A DNA stretch of 7,999 bases from Candidatus Methanophagaceae archaeon (GCA_013374505.1 QENJ01000255.1:1-7999); one strand, 5' to 3'; positions 1 through 6,758 are shown, counted from the first letter of the stretch. Numbers and translations are program-made. Notes: generated from the letters alone by a model not told the origin.

Positions 1-320
1 ATATTGCCTAAACGCCCCATCAACACCACGTTCCAGACGTTTACCGGAAAATCACGGTCGAAAATGCTGTGTTGTGGTACATAGCCAATCCATCGCCTCT
101 TCCTTTCAGGCGTATCACCAAAAACTGTGACGTTTCCGCTATTTGGCTTCACCAATCCGAGCATGACTTTGAGCAGGGTAGTTTTACCGCCACCATTGGG
201 CCCTATTATACCAAGGAAGTCATGCTGCTTTATCGAGAGGTTTACCTCTTCAAGTATCGGCACACCACTAAACTGTACTCCTACCTCTTCTAACTTTACT
301 ATTGTACTTTCGTGCGGCAT
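1..320 (-). CDS. Metal ABC transporter ATP-binding subunit (ZnuC/MntB type), C-terminus cut by window edge
   Basis: This is the nucleotide-binding subunit of a metal-ion ABC importer. It would hydrolyse ATP at the cytoplasmic face to power uptake of the metal delivered by the neighbouring binding protein. The first 106 residues are visible from ATG at 320. They show a Walker A motif GPNGGGKTT at residues 40-48, a Q-loop at YVPQ (Q83), and then the FPVNVWNVVLMGR stretch typical of the ZnuC/MntB/TroB branch. The signature motif, Walker B and H-loop lie outside the window. The start lies 6 nt downstream of the binding-protein stop, so the two are co-transcribed and a permease gene probably follows beyond position 1. 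Family and transport class are clear; the metal (zinc, manganese or nickel) cannot be read from this subunit. Confidence 0.9.
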   Translation of the reverse strand, partial: MPHESTIVKLEEVGVQFSGVPILEEVNLSIKQHDFLGIIGPNGGGKTTLLKVMLGLVKPNSGNVTVFGDTPERKRRWIGYVPQHSIFDRDFPVNVWNVVLMGRLGN

Positions 321-326
321 AATTAA

Positions 327-1202
327 TCATTCCAGTTCTATCGCGAGAGAAGTTGTTACATTGCGCATATTTGCGATATAGTCACGCGGAATAGGGTTTA
401 TAAAGACTGTTTGCCCGCCAATCTCGCGTGCAATCGCTTCAGCGTCTTCTGTTGCATATTGTGGTGCCACGTAAACATACGACAAGTTGTAGTCCCGCGC
501 GTTATCAATACAATCCCGGATTACTTTTGGGGTTGGCGCTTTCCCTTTATGCTCGATCGCTATTTGCGTTAGATTATAGTCCTTAGCGAAATACCCAAAT
601 GCGGGATGGTAGATCATAAAGACACGGTTTGTAGCGTTTTTGTCCAGCCTATCGTGGATGTATGTGTCAAGCGTATCGAGCTCTTGCAAGTATTTATCGC
701 GGTTCGTGGTATAAAAAGTATCATTGCCGGGGTCAAACGCGACAAGTCCATTACAGATATTCGTAACCATAATTTTGGCATTGTTGGGTGAATTCCAGAT
801 ATGCGGGTCCTTTCCCTGCTTTGTAATACCGTAAGAGCAGTTAACGACCTGTATTTCGGGATTGACACCAATAATCTTGTCCAGCCAGGTCTGTTCGAAT
901 TCCACGCCCGAGCCTACTTTTAAGTATATCCTCGCCTTGCTGACTTCCATTAACTGACCCGGTGTTGGTTCATATGTATGAGGACTCGCTCCCGGCGGTA
1001 CCATGACTGTAATCCTCACTTTGTCGCCTGCTACGTTATGCACGAAATCCGCTTGTGGTAGTATAGTCACAACCACCCCTATTGCTTCTTCATCTGCTAC
1101 TCTGCCTTTATCAGGGTTAGTGTAAATGTACGTGGCACTCACGGCGATCATGCAGATGACCGCAAACAGCATTACAACTAATATCCTTCTTCGCTTTTCC
1201 AT
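327..1202 (-). CDS. znuA: Metal ABC transporter substrate-binding protein (ZnuA/TroA family)
   Basis: This is an extracytoplasmic binding protein that captures a divalent metal and hands it to the ABC permease. From ATG at 1202 it is 291 residues. Residues 2-6 are basic (EKRRR) and 7-27 form one hydrophobic segment, a signal peptide or membrane anchor; the only Cys there lacks a proper lipobox. The family's three histidine ligands are present: H75 (SPHTYEPTP), H134 (DPHIW) and H199 (YHPAFGYF). The fourth ligand position, often Asp in a DPL-like motif, appears to be Asn269 in INPIP, which would favour a three-His site as in zinc-binding members. No His-rich loop is seen. ATG 1202 is preferred over GTG 1211 because the GGTGGAG ribosome site (1211-1217) is 8 nt from the ATG but abuts the GTG. 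It is the first gene of an operon with the ATPase and divergent from a NikR-type repressor. Zinc is the family default; nickel is possible from context. Confidence 0.88.
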   Translation of the reverse strand: MEKRRRILVVMLFAVICMIAVSATYIYTNPDKGRVADEEAIGVVVTILPQADFVHNVAGDKVRITVMVPPGASPHTYEPTPGQLMEVSKARIYLKVGSGVEFEQTWLDKIIGVNPEIQVVNCSYGITKQGKDPHIWNSPNNAKIMVTNICNGLVAFDPGNDTFYTTNRDKYLQELDTLDTYIHDRLDKNATNRVFMIYHPAFGYFAKDYNLTQIAIEHKGKAPTPKVIRDCIDNARDYNLSYVYVAPQYATEDAEAIAREIGGQTVFINPIPRDYIANMRNVTTSLAIELE

Positions 1203-1254
1203 CTTTGCCACTCCACCATTTATAGCTAGACTGGTTTAGTACTAGAAATTAATA

Positions 1255-1264
1255 GTTTTTAAAC
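1255..1264 (-). promoter_or_regulatory. Candidate TATA box for the metal-transporter operon
   Basis: On the minus strand this reads GTTTAAAAAC. Transcription starting about 25 nt downstream, near 1235, would give a leader of about 33 nt before the ATG at 1202. The first TTAATAGT box (1249-1256) overlaps its edge, so repressor binding there would block it. The assignment rests only on AT-rich sequence and spacing. Confidence 0.35.
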
Positions 1265-1290
1265 AAATTGTTAATAGTATTTAGGGTGTA

Positions 1291-1299
1291 TTTATATAG
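1291..1299 (+). promoter_or_regulatory. TATA box of the NikR-type regulator gene
   Basis: TTTATATAG is a good archaeal TATA element. Its centre near 1295 predicts a transcript start around 1320, after the TTG at 1317 and about 32 nt before the ATG at 1353. This supports the ATG as the true start. Confidence 0.6.
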
Positions 1300-1352
1300 A
1301 GTTTATTAATAGTTATTTGCACGTACAAAGCAAAACAAAACAAGCACGAAAA

Positions 1353-1736
1353 ATGGCAATAGTCAGCATATCACTAAACGAAGGGATATTGGATGAAATA
1401 GACAAACTACAAAATGAGCTTGGCTTTTCTGGCCGCTCGGAAGTGGTAAGAGCAGGGGTAAGGATGCTGCTCGCGGATAGCCGAGATAAAGCGGTTTTAG
1501 AAGGCAAGCTCAATTCCGTGCTATTGCTCATACATACACAGAAAGTGGAAGATACGGTAACAGAGATAAAGCACGAATTTGAGGACATCATAAGTACGCA
1601 GATTCATAACCACTTACGCGAGGACAAATGCCTCGAAGTATTCATTCTGGAGGGTGACGCAGCGCGGATAAAGCAATTGGTCCGGCATTTCCAGACGAGT
1701 CGAAAGATGGACTATGTTAAGTTGATAGTGGCATGA
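1353..1736 (+). CDS. nikR: NikR-type nickel-responsive transcriptional regulator
   Basis: This is a 127-residue metal-dependent repressor, close to the usual NikR length. Residues 2-40 are a ribbon-helix-helix DNA-binding domain (strand AIVSISL, then helices through DEIDKLQNEL and SGRSEVVRAGVRMLL). The rest is an ACT-like metal-sensing and tetramerisation domain. The square-planar nickel signature is complete: H74, then H85-x-H87-x5-C93. This matches the H76/H87/H89/C95 spacing of E. coli NikR, and the following CLEVFILEGD also aligns well with that family. The start is ATG 1353, because a TTG at 1317 would lie at or before the predicted transcript start and would add a lysine- and glutamine-rich tail unlike the family. 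It is divergent from a ZnuA-type transporter, which it probably controls, and autoregulation is likely from the shared boxes. Nickel sensing is inferred from ligands; a methanogen-like cell would need nickel for F430 and hydrogenases. Confidence 0.88.
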   Translation: MAIVSISLNEGILDEIDKLQNELGFSGRSEVVRAGVRMLLADSRDKAVLEGKLNSVLLLIHTQKVEDTVTEIKHEFEDIISTQIHNHLREDKCLEVFILEGDAARIKQLVRHFQTSRKMDYVKLIVA

Positions 1737-1772
1737 TGCGGTAGTTTCGGTATTTCAAAAAAGCTCGTGGAT

Positions 1773-1780
1773 TTTATAAA
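1773..1780 (+). promoter_or_regulatory. TATA box of carS, leaderless spacing
   Basis: TTTATAAA is centred about 25-26 bp upstream of the ATG at 1802, the classical archaeal distance from TATA to transcript start. The carS mRNA would therefore begin at or next to its start codon, and no ribosome-binding site is seen upstream. Confidence 0.6.
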
Positions 1781-1801
1781 CCGTCCTGATATTAAGTGAA
1801 T

Positions 1802-2326
1802 ATGGACCCTACGATTATCCTCTATGCGATATGGCTGATGCTGCCTGCGTACATCACGAATCTGAGTGCGGGGTTCTTCAAAGGGAAAACACCCATAGAC
1901 CGCGGTATTTATTGGGGTAAAAACAGGTTGCTGGGTGATGGTAAGACTTATGAAGGCTTCTTGAATGGCACCGCTTGCGGAGTCCTATGTGGTATAATCC
2001 AACAACCCTTTTCCCACTCGTTCGGCCCTTTCCCTTTTTGTTTAGTCACGATTTTTTGCTTAGCCGCCGGTGCAATGCTCGGTGACCTCCTGGCTAGTCT
2101 CGTAAAGCGGCGCGTGGGGCTGAAAAGAGGTGCACCCTTCCCCATTGTGGACCAACTGGACTTTGTGGCAGGTGCGTGGCTGCTTCTGATCCTGTTTGCA
2201 CGAGATTGGTTCATTGAAACTTTCACTCTGGAAATAATCATTATTGTAGTTATAATTACGCCCCTACTGCACTTAATTACAAATTACACCGGCTTTAAAC
2301 TGGGGCGAAAAGATGTGCCCTGGTAA
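1802..2326 (+). CDS. carS: CDP-archaeol synthase
   Basis: CarS transfers CTP onto 2,3-di-O-geranylgeranylglyceryl phosphate to make CDP-archaeol, the activated precursor for archaeal polar lipids; it acts in the membrane. The 174-residue product has the family layout. A first membrane helix (residues 5-20, LPAYITN) is followed by a loop with LLGDGKTYEG (43-52), then helices with GDLLASLVKRRVGLKRG (94-110), and PIVDQLDFVAGAW (114-126), whose acidic residues D117 and D120 correspond to the CdsA-like metal- and CTP-binding signature. It ends in further hydrophobic segments and HLITNYTGFKLGRKDVPW. About five membrane segments are visible. ATG 1802 is chosen over GTG 1796 because the TATA box places transcription start near 1802. 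It stands alone, between the regulator and the antiporter operon, and is the clearest archaeal marker here. Confidence 0.93.
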   Translation: MDPTIILYAIWLMLPAYITNLSAGFFKGKTPIDRGIYWGKNRLLGDGKTYEGFLNGTACGVLCGIIQQPFSHSFGPFPFCLVTIFCLAAGAMLGDLLASLVKRRVGLKRGAPFPIVDQLDFVAGAWLLLILFARDWFIETFTLEIIIIVVIITPLLHLITNYTGFKLGRKDVPW

Positions 2327-2348
2327 TACAACAGCGAAAAAAGGAAAG

Positions 2349-2357
2349 ATATATATA
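2349..2357 (+). promoter_or_regulatory. TATA box of the antiporter-subunit operon
   Basis: GATATATAT follows a purine-rich stretch (AAAAAAGGAAA) suited to a BRE. The predicted transcript start is near 2376-2380, giving an mRNA leader of roughly 85 nt before the first large gene. That leader contains the short reading frame at 2389. Confidence 0.6.
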
Positions 2358-2388
2358 GTGTTTCTATCCTCTTTAGGTTGGTGTACGG

Positions 2389-2442
2389 ATGGCGAAGAGA
2401 TGGGAAATGACTAAGGAAGGCAGTGGCGAGAGGGCGAACTAA
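2389..2442 (+). CDS. Possible leader peptide (17 aa) upstream of the antiporter operon
   Basis: An ATG at 2389 opens a frame of 17 codons, MAKRWEMTKEGSGERAN, ending in TAA at 2440-2442. GGTG at 2380-2383 sits 5 nt upstream and could pair with the 16S rRNA tail. The frame begins about 10 nt after the predicted transcript start and ends 20 nt before the main gene. It has no family I recognise. It may be a translated leader or a chance frame in a purine-rich leader. Confidence 0.22.
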   Translation: MAKRWEMTKEGSGERAN

Positions 2443-2462
2443 AAGCGGAAGGGAGAGAAATA

Positions 2463-4007
2463 GTGATGACATGGTTTTTAGCTGAACATTATCCGGTGCT
2501 TGTGATCGTAATCTCGATGTTCGCTGCATTTACTATCTTAATCGCCGGTGGGGTAAATAAGAAAGTCGCGTTTCCTATTTCGTTAGCTACCATATTTATA
2601 CAACTGTTGATGGCGTTCTCTATGCTGAAACGCGTCCTGGCAGAAGGGCCCATACATTATCAATTGGGTGGCTGGGCACCGCCATGGGGCATAGAATACG
2701 TAATAGATACGTTTAATGCTTATGTACTCATCGTGATTCTACTTCTTAGCTTTATTTGTGTGATATATTCAAAACGAAGCGTAGAGAAGGAGCTACCGCT
2801 TAAGATAGTTCCGTTCTATTCGGTCTTGCAGCTACTTATCACCGGTTTATGTGGCATAGTGGTGACAGGGGATATATTCAATCTGTACGTATTCCTGGAA
2901 ATATCGGCATTAGCGTCATACGCATTGATAGCCGTTGCCGGTGGAAGATCGTTAAAAGCGAGTTACAACTATGTGATTATGGGCTCTATGGGTGCCTGTT
3001 TCTACCTGTTAGGCGCTGGCTTCCTGTACGCGGTCACAGGCACGCTAAATATGGCAGACCTTTCGGCCCTGCTGCCACCGCTGTATGGGAACAGAGCAGT
3101 GCAAGCAGCGTTTGTTTTCTTTGCTGTCGGGATGAGTATAAAGATGGCGCTATTTCCGCTACATGTATGGCAGCCGGACGCATATACGTACGCACCTTCT
3201 ACTGTAAGTGCGATAATCGCAGCTACGATGTCCAAAGTTTCGGTATATGCCTTAATAAGAGTTATTTTCTCCGTGTTCACAATCGAGTTCTTGCAGAGCT
3301 ATGTGGGTATAGAGTTGGCACTCTGCTGGATTGCGGCGATAGGCATAATAGCAGGGTCGGTACTCGCGATACAACAGACAAAATTGAAGCGTATGCTTGC
3401 TTATTCCAGCATTGCCCAGATAGGCTATATCGTGTTGGGAATAGGGCTGGCACCAATTTCGGCCTGGGGCCTTGTCGGCGCGATTGCGCACATCTTAAAT
3501 CATGCGATAACGAAAGGCTGCCTGTTTTTGGCGGCGGGTGCATTCATTTACAAATTGAACCTCTGGGATATAAAAGATTTTGAAGGGTTAGGGAAGAAGA
3601 TGCCATTTGCAAGTGCGGCATTCACTTTAGCTGCGATTGCCATGATTGGTGTGCCCCCGTGTACGGGCTTTGCCACGAAACTGTTTTTACTTTTTGCGTC
3701 TTTAGAGGCTACGGCAACTATGCCTATTTCCGGTTACGCATTCGTGGTTATACTCATGATCAGTACGCTTCTAAACATTGCTTATTTCTGGCGAATAGTT
3801 GACCGTATTTATTTTGTCAATTCTGGGAATGGGCATCATCACGACACGAAGAAGGCAGATGTGCCGCTCAGCATGGTTGTACCAATGTTATTACTCGCGG
3901 TTCTTTGTATTGTCGTGGGTATTTTATGGCTTACCGGCGTGTTTGCACCTATGATGGACCAGATGTTATGTGAATTGGGTGTACCAGGGGGGATGCCGCA
4001 ATGGTAG
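2463..4007 (+). CDS. MrpD-like proton-conducting membrane subunit (antiporter/complex I NuoN/M superfamily)
   Basis: This integral membrane subunit of the Mrp antiporter/complex I type has about 14 helices and is predicted to move protons or exchange Na+ for H+. The 514 residues include HYQLGGWAPPWGIEYVIDTFNAYV (64-87), a classic MrpD N-terminal loop. The key charges in the helices are E146 (VFLEISALASYAL), K227 with H234 (MSIKMALFPLHVWQPDAYTYAPS), K258 (ATMSKVSVYALIR), K351 (NHAITKGCLFLAAGA) and K406 (TGFATKLFLL). A His-containing loop, GNGHHHD (455-461), lies before the last helices. GTG 2463 has GGGAG 7 nt upstream; ATG 2466 immediately follows and is an equal alternative. The last 7 nt overlap the next gene, so the two are translationally coupled. 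No MrpA, B, C, E, F or G gene is adjacent. MrpD is the best match, but partnership with another respiratory or hydrogenase complex cannot be excluded. Confidence 0.85.
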   Translation: MMTWFLAEHYPVLVIVISMFAAFTILIAGGVNKKVAFPISLATIFIQLLMAFSMLKRVLAEGPIHYQLGGWAPPWGIEYVIDTFNAYVLIVILLLSFICVIYSKRSVEKELPLKIVPFYSVLQLLITGLCGIVVTGDIFNLYVFLEISALASYALIAVAGGRSLKASYNYVIMGSMGACFYLLGAGFLYAVTGTLNMADLSALLPPLYGNRAVQAAFVFFAVGMSIKMALFPLHVWQPDAYTYAPSTVSAIIAATMSKVSVYALIRVIFSVFTIEFLQSYVGIELALCWIAAIGIIAGSVLAIQQTKLKRMLAYSSIAQIGYIVLGIGLAPISAWGLVGAIAHILNHAITKGCLFLAAGAFIYKLNLWDIKDFEGLGKKMPFASAAFTLAAIAMIGVPPCTGFATKLFLLFASLEATATMPISGYAFVVILMISTLLNIAYFWRIVDRIYFVNSGNGHHHDTKKADVPLSMVVPMLLLAVLCIVVGILWLTGVFAPMMDQMLCELGVPGGMPQW

Positions 4008-5554
4008 ATATGCTTACGCCACTGTTAGTCCTTTTATGCCCGTTAATAGCAGCGCCTTTAATATTTATGTTAGGTAAATGGCCGAATATACGGGAAGGAG
4101 TGGCAATCACAGCGAGTATAGCGACGTTTTCGCTCGTTCTGTCCATGATACGTCCGGTTTTAGATGGCGACGTTATCAGATGCACCTTTAGCCAGACTTT
4201 ATTGCCGGGCCTAGGAATTGGCTTAAAAGTAGATGCGTTCGGTATGTTATTCGCACTCACTTCTTCTTCTCTCTGGATATTGGTCACTTTCTATTCCATA
4301 GGCTATATGAGGTCGTTGAAGGAGCATGCACAGACTAGGTTCTACTTTAGCTTCGCTCTTGCCATATTTGGTGCTTTGGGCATTGCGATGTCCTCGAATT
4401 TGCTCACGCTGTTTATTTTTTATGAGATTTTAACTGTCTCAACATATGCTCTGGTTGTTCACGATCAGACAGCAGAGGCTTTGAGCGCGGGTCATAAATA
4501 TTTCGCGTATCTGCTCACCTCGGGCTGTTTCTTCCTGTTTGGGTTGGTGATGGTTTACTATCTTACAGGGACCACGGACTTCACGAATGGTGGGATAGCT
4601 GCGCTTGCTGCTCTTAATCCGGCACATAAGTGGACGCTGATAATTTTGTTCGTCTGTTTCCTTTTGGGGTTCTTGAAAGTGGCGTGGATGCCGTTCCATT
4701 CATGGTTACCCGCAGCGATGGTGGCACCGACACCTGTAAGTGCGTTATTGCACGCAGTAGCAGTGGTGAAAGCGGGCGTGTTCGGAATCGTCCGGATTGT
4801 TTGTTTCATATATGGTGTGGACTTGATGACCTCGCTTGGACTGGGTCTGCTACTTGCATGTATCGCGGGCTTTACCATGATCGTTTCCAATTTGTTTGCC
4901 ATCGGTCAAGACAATTTGAAAAGAAGACTTGCATATTCTACCATAAATCAGTTATCCTACATACTTTTGGGCGCGGCGTTGTTAACAGAACCAGGAATAC
5001 GGGGTGCAATGATGCACATTCCGTTCCACGGCTACATGAAGATAACGCTTTTTATGTGTGCCGGTGCGATAATGGTGGCTACCGGTAAGAAGAACATAAG
5101 TGAGATGGGTGGCATAGGGAAGACAATGCCGATAACTATGCTGGCATTCACCATAGGTGCGCTTGGAATGTGTGGTATTCCACCTGCTGTGGGCTTCATA
5201 AGTAAATGGTATTTGTGCATGGGTACATACGTGGCATACGAAACTATTTCACCTGTGATGATTATATTCCTGTTCGTCCTTTTGATTGCTTCTTTACTGG
5301 ATGTTGTTTATTTCTTCCCGATATTACATACCGCATTCTTCAAGGAACCGGAGGGTGCGGTAGCAGAGCCAAAAGTGAAAGAATCAACTTCTCTTGTGGT
5401 CATTCCGTTAGCGATAACCGCGATTTTTTCGGTTATCTTCTTTTTGGCTTTCATCTTGAGACCGGTGGAAATGCTCGCACCGTATGTAGATATGCTTTCA
5501 ATGCACATCTATGACCTTGTGGATGTCGCGATAGGAGATGTGATACCGTCGTAA
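4001..5554 (+). CDS. Second antiporter-like membrane subunit (MrpD/MrpA/NuoL superfamily)
   Basis: This second 14-helix subunit of the same superfamily (517 residues) is divergent from its neighbour and closer to MrpA/NuoL in its core. Ion-path residues are E142 (IFYEILTVSTYAL), K226 with H233 (FLKVAWMPFHSWLP), H251 and K257 (LLHAVAVVKAGVFGIVRI), H339/H343/K347 (HIPFHGYMKITLF) and K402 (FISKWYL). The SALLHAVAVVKAG stretch is the superfamily's helix-7/8 signature. The protein ends after the fourteenth helix, without the long lateral helix of NuoL and without the extra C-terminal domain of full-length MrpA. A soluble loop rich in E and K (448-462) precedes the last helix. The start ATG 4001 overlaps the previous stop by 7 nt, with a GGGGGGAT ribosome site about 7 nt upstream inside the previous gene. 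Together the two look like a tandem ion-translocating pair; the coupling partner is not in the window. Confidence 0.84.
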   Translation: MVDMLTPLLVLLCPLIAAPLIFMLGKWPNIREGVAITASIATFSLVLSMIRPVLDGDVIRCTFSQTLLPGLGIGLKVDAFGMLFALTSSSLWILVTFYSIGYMRSLKEHAQTRFYFSFALAIFGALGIAMSSNLLTLFIFYEILTVSTYALVVHDQTAEALSAGHKYFAYLLTSGCFFLFGLVMVYYLTGTTDFTNGGIAALAALNPAHKWTLIILFVCFLLGFLKVAWMPFHSWLPAAMVAPTPVSALLHAVAVVKAGVFGIVRIVCFIYGVDLMTSLGLGLLLACIAGFTMIVSNLFAIGQDNLKRRLAYSTINQLSYILLGAALLTEPGIRGAMMHIPFHGYMKITLFMCAGAIMVATGKKNISEMGGIGKTMPITMLAFTIGALGMCGIPPAVGFISKWYLCMGTYVAYETISPVMIIFLFVLLIASLLDVVYFFPILHTAFFKEPEGAVAEPKVKESTSLVVIPLAITAIFSVIFFLAFILRPVEMLAPYVDMLSMHIYDLVDVAIGDVIPS

Positions 5555-5682
5555 GTACTCGCGGCATACATATGTCCTTACTGTAACTATTCATATCGGG
5601 TTAGTTCTCGCCGAGACGTCACCACTCGTCGAACTCTTAAGAGGCTATTATTGAAACGTTGCTAAAATAGACTCTAATGCCA

Positions 5683-5688
5683 TTTTTT
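5683..5688 (+). terminator. Possible oligo-T terminator of the antiporter operon
   Basis: A T6 run occurs about 130 nt after the second antiporter gene, just before the convergent glycosylase gene ends. Archaeal RNA polymerase can stop on such runs without a hairpin. The 5555-5682 stretch holds no gene or tRNA that I can see, only a weak CGAG/CTCG repeat near 5612-5630. Confidence 0.25.
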
Positions 5689-6619
5689 ACTCGTTATGTA
5701 CATATTCAGCCCTCAAGTAGTAGGTTATAATCCCTTTATATCTCCCCCATCTTTCAGTAAAGTTCCTGACTTCCGCTTCACTCAGGAGTTGGTCGTCTTT
5801 ATAAAAATGCGAAATAGCCTTTCTTGCACCCAAGTCGCCAGAAGGATTCACATTTTCAACATCAATGGAGGTTACTATTACACTTTCCGCTGTCCACAGC
5901 CCCATGCCCCGAAAAGAAGTTATTTTATCAACAATCTGCTCATAATCGCACTTTTTCAGGCTCTCGGGGTAAAACTCGCCTTTTGCAACGACCTGCGAGA
6001 AATTACGAATATACTCCGCTTTCCGTTCGCTCAATTTACAATCTCTTAAACCTTTGACAGTGGCTTTTGCCAATTCTTTGGGTGACGGAAACTCCCAGAA
6101 TTCTTTAGTACCAACCCGGATACAATCGCCATATCTTCTGACGATAAGTGATACTATATGGCTGGCTATCTTCAATGAAATTTGTTGTTGCACTATTGCG
6201 ACAATAATCGCTTCATAGACTGTGCTGTAGTAGCTTGGCCTTAAGCCATAACTAATGTTCCTGACCCTTCTCAAAATCGGGTCAGAATTCATGAATTCAT
6301 AGCACGGTTTCAAATCGTAGTCCGTGTCAAAAACCCATTTGATTTTAGCAATGGCTTTTTCTCTTTCCTTATTAGTAATAGCAGAATAAAAAGTAGCCTT
6401 TAAATTCGGGCTATCAACATCATCATTTAGTTCGATTTCAACAGGAACCAAAATATCATTTTTTAGTCTGAACGCCCTCCTGTAAATACCTTTTTCATAT
6501 ATGGCTGGCGATGGTTGAAGGTTGCCTAAGCTATAATGTTCAAAATGTGTTTTTATATCGTAAGGCGGCTTTGGTCCAATAGTTACTGTCTCCATGATAC
6601 CGAGTTTTTCATCGTGCAT
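5687..6619 (-). CDS. DNA-3-methyladenine glycosylase, AlkA/HhH-GPD superfamily
   Basis: This base-excision repair enzyme is predicted to remove alkylated (or oxidised) bases by cleaving the N-glycosidic bond. It has 310 residues. An N-terminal mixed region (1-125) resembles the AlkA_N-type beta domain. The helical core follows: YEAIIVAIVQQQISLKIASHIV (135-156, the AlkA-like AIVxQQxS motif), the helix-hairpin-helix SFRGMGLWTAESV (235-247), the catalytic aspartate D262 in SGDLGARKA, and the closing WGRYKGIITYYL (291-302). There is no C-terminal four-cysteine cluster, which argues against the endonuclease III/MutY branch. ATG 6619 has GTGGAG 5 nt upstream; ATG 6595 is a weaker alternative. The gene is monocistronic, isolated from the upstream small gene by the terminator near 6739 and convergent with the antiporter operon. 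The superfamily is sure; the exact base specificity is not. Confidence 0.85.
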   Translation of the reverse strand: MHDEKLGIMETVTIGPKPPYDIKTHFEHYSLGNLQPSPAIYEKGIYRRAFRLKNDILVPVEIELNDDVDSPNLKATFYSAITNKEREKAIAKIKWVFDTDYDLKPCYEFMNSDPILRRVRNISYGLRPSYYSTVYEAIIVAIVQQQISLKIASHIVSLIVRRYGDCIRVGTKEFWEFPSPKELAKATVKGLRDCKLSERKAEYIRNFSQVVAKGEFYPESLKKCDYEQIVDKITSFRGMGLWTAESVIVTSIDVENVNPSGDLGARKAISHFYKDDQLLSEAEVRNFTERWGRYKGIITYYLRAEYVHNE

Positions 6620-6646
6620 TAATGCTCCACATATCCCGTTGCCCCG

Positions 6647-6705
6647 TTATAGTATTTCTCTCTAATTTTCCCTTTCCTCTTTTGTGAGATCATAGAATAC
6701 TATAA
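6647..6705. repeat. 10-bp inverted repeat in the glycosylase promoter region
   Basis: TTATAGTATT at 6647-6656 and its exact reverse complement AATACTATAA at 6696-6705 are separated by 39 bp. On the minus strand each arm offers a TATA-like element upstream of the glycosylase; the arm near 6650 places transcript start close to 6625-6630. The repeat could be an operator or a chance AT-rich match. Confidence 0.35.
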
Positions 6706-6720
6706 TTTCGCCTCAGCTAA

Positions 6721-6758
6721 AATAAAAAGAGAAAAACAGGGGGTGTAATCACACCCCC
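6721..6758 (-). terminator. Hairpin plus T-rich terminator of the DUF3795/small-protein operon
   Basis: Arms GGGGGTGT (6739-6746) and ACACCCCC (6751-6758) form a perfect 8-bp GC-rich stem with a 4-nt loop. Read on the minus strand it is followed by TGTTTTTCTCTTTTTATTTT, a bacterial-style intrinsic terminator layout. It lies 19 nt after the stop of the small gene at 6778 and separates it from the glycosylase transcript. Confidence 0.75.

Larger units (their letters stand above)
1249..1313. repeat. Three direct TTAATAGT boxes, candidate operators of the NikR-type repressor
   Basis: The octamer TTAATAGT occurs at 1249-1256, 1271-1278 and 1306-1313, each followed by a T-rich run (TTTT, ATTT, TATTT). 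Spacings are 22 bp, about two helical turns, and 35 bp. Box 1 touches the candidate TATA of the transporter operon. Box 3 lies between the TATA box of the regulator gene and its expected start. An 8-bp palindrome TAGTACTA (1237-1244) sits just outside box 1. The placement fits repression in both directions. The region is very AT-rich, so some recurrence is expected by chance; operator function is inferred. Confidence 0.45.

Noticed and set aside
1317..1352. N-terminal extension of the NikR-type protein from TTG 1317
   Set aside because: The TTG lies at or before the transcript start predicted from the TATA box at 1291-1299, and the added residues do not resemble NikR N-termini; ATG 1353 fits the ribbon-helix-helix start.
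2849..3583. 244-codon plus-strand frame inside the first antiporter gene
   Set aside because: It is a frame-shifted shadow of the MrpD-like gene; the translation is Cys/Arg-rich with no domain pattern, while the host frame has full family motifs.
4558..4902. Minus-strand open frame within the second antiporter gene
   Set aside because: Antisense shadow of a well-supported coding region with no promoter, ribosome site or recognisable domain.
5555..5682. Possible RNA gene between the convergent antiporter and glycosylase genes
   Set aside because: Only short weak inverted repeats are visible and no promoter-like element is placed for it; it looks like ordinary convergent spacer.
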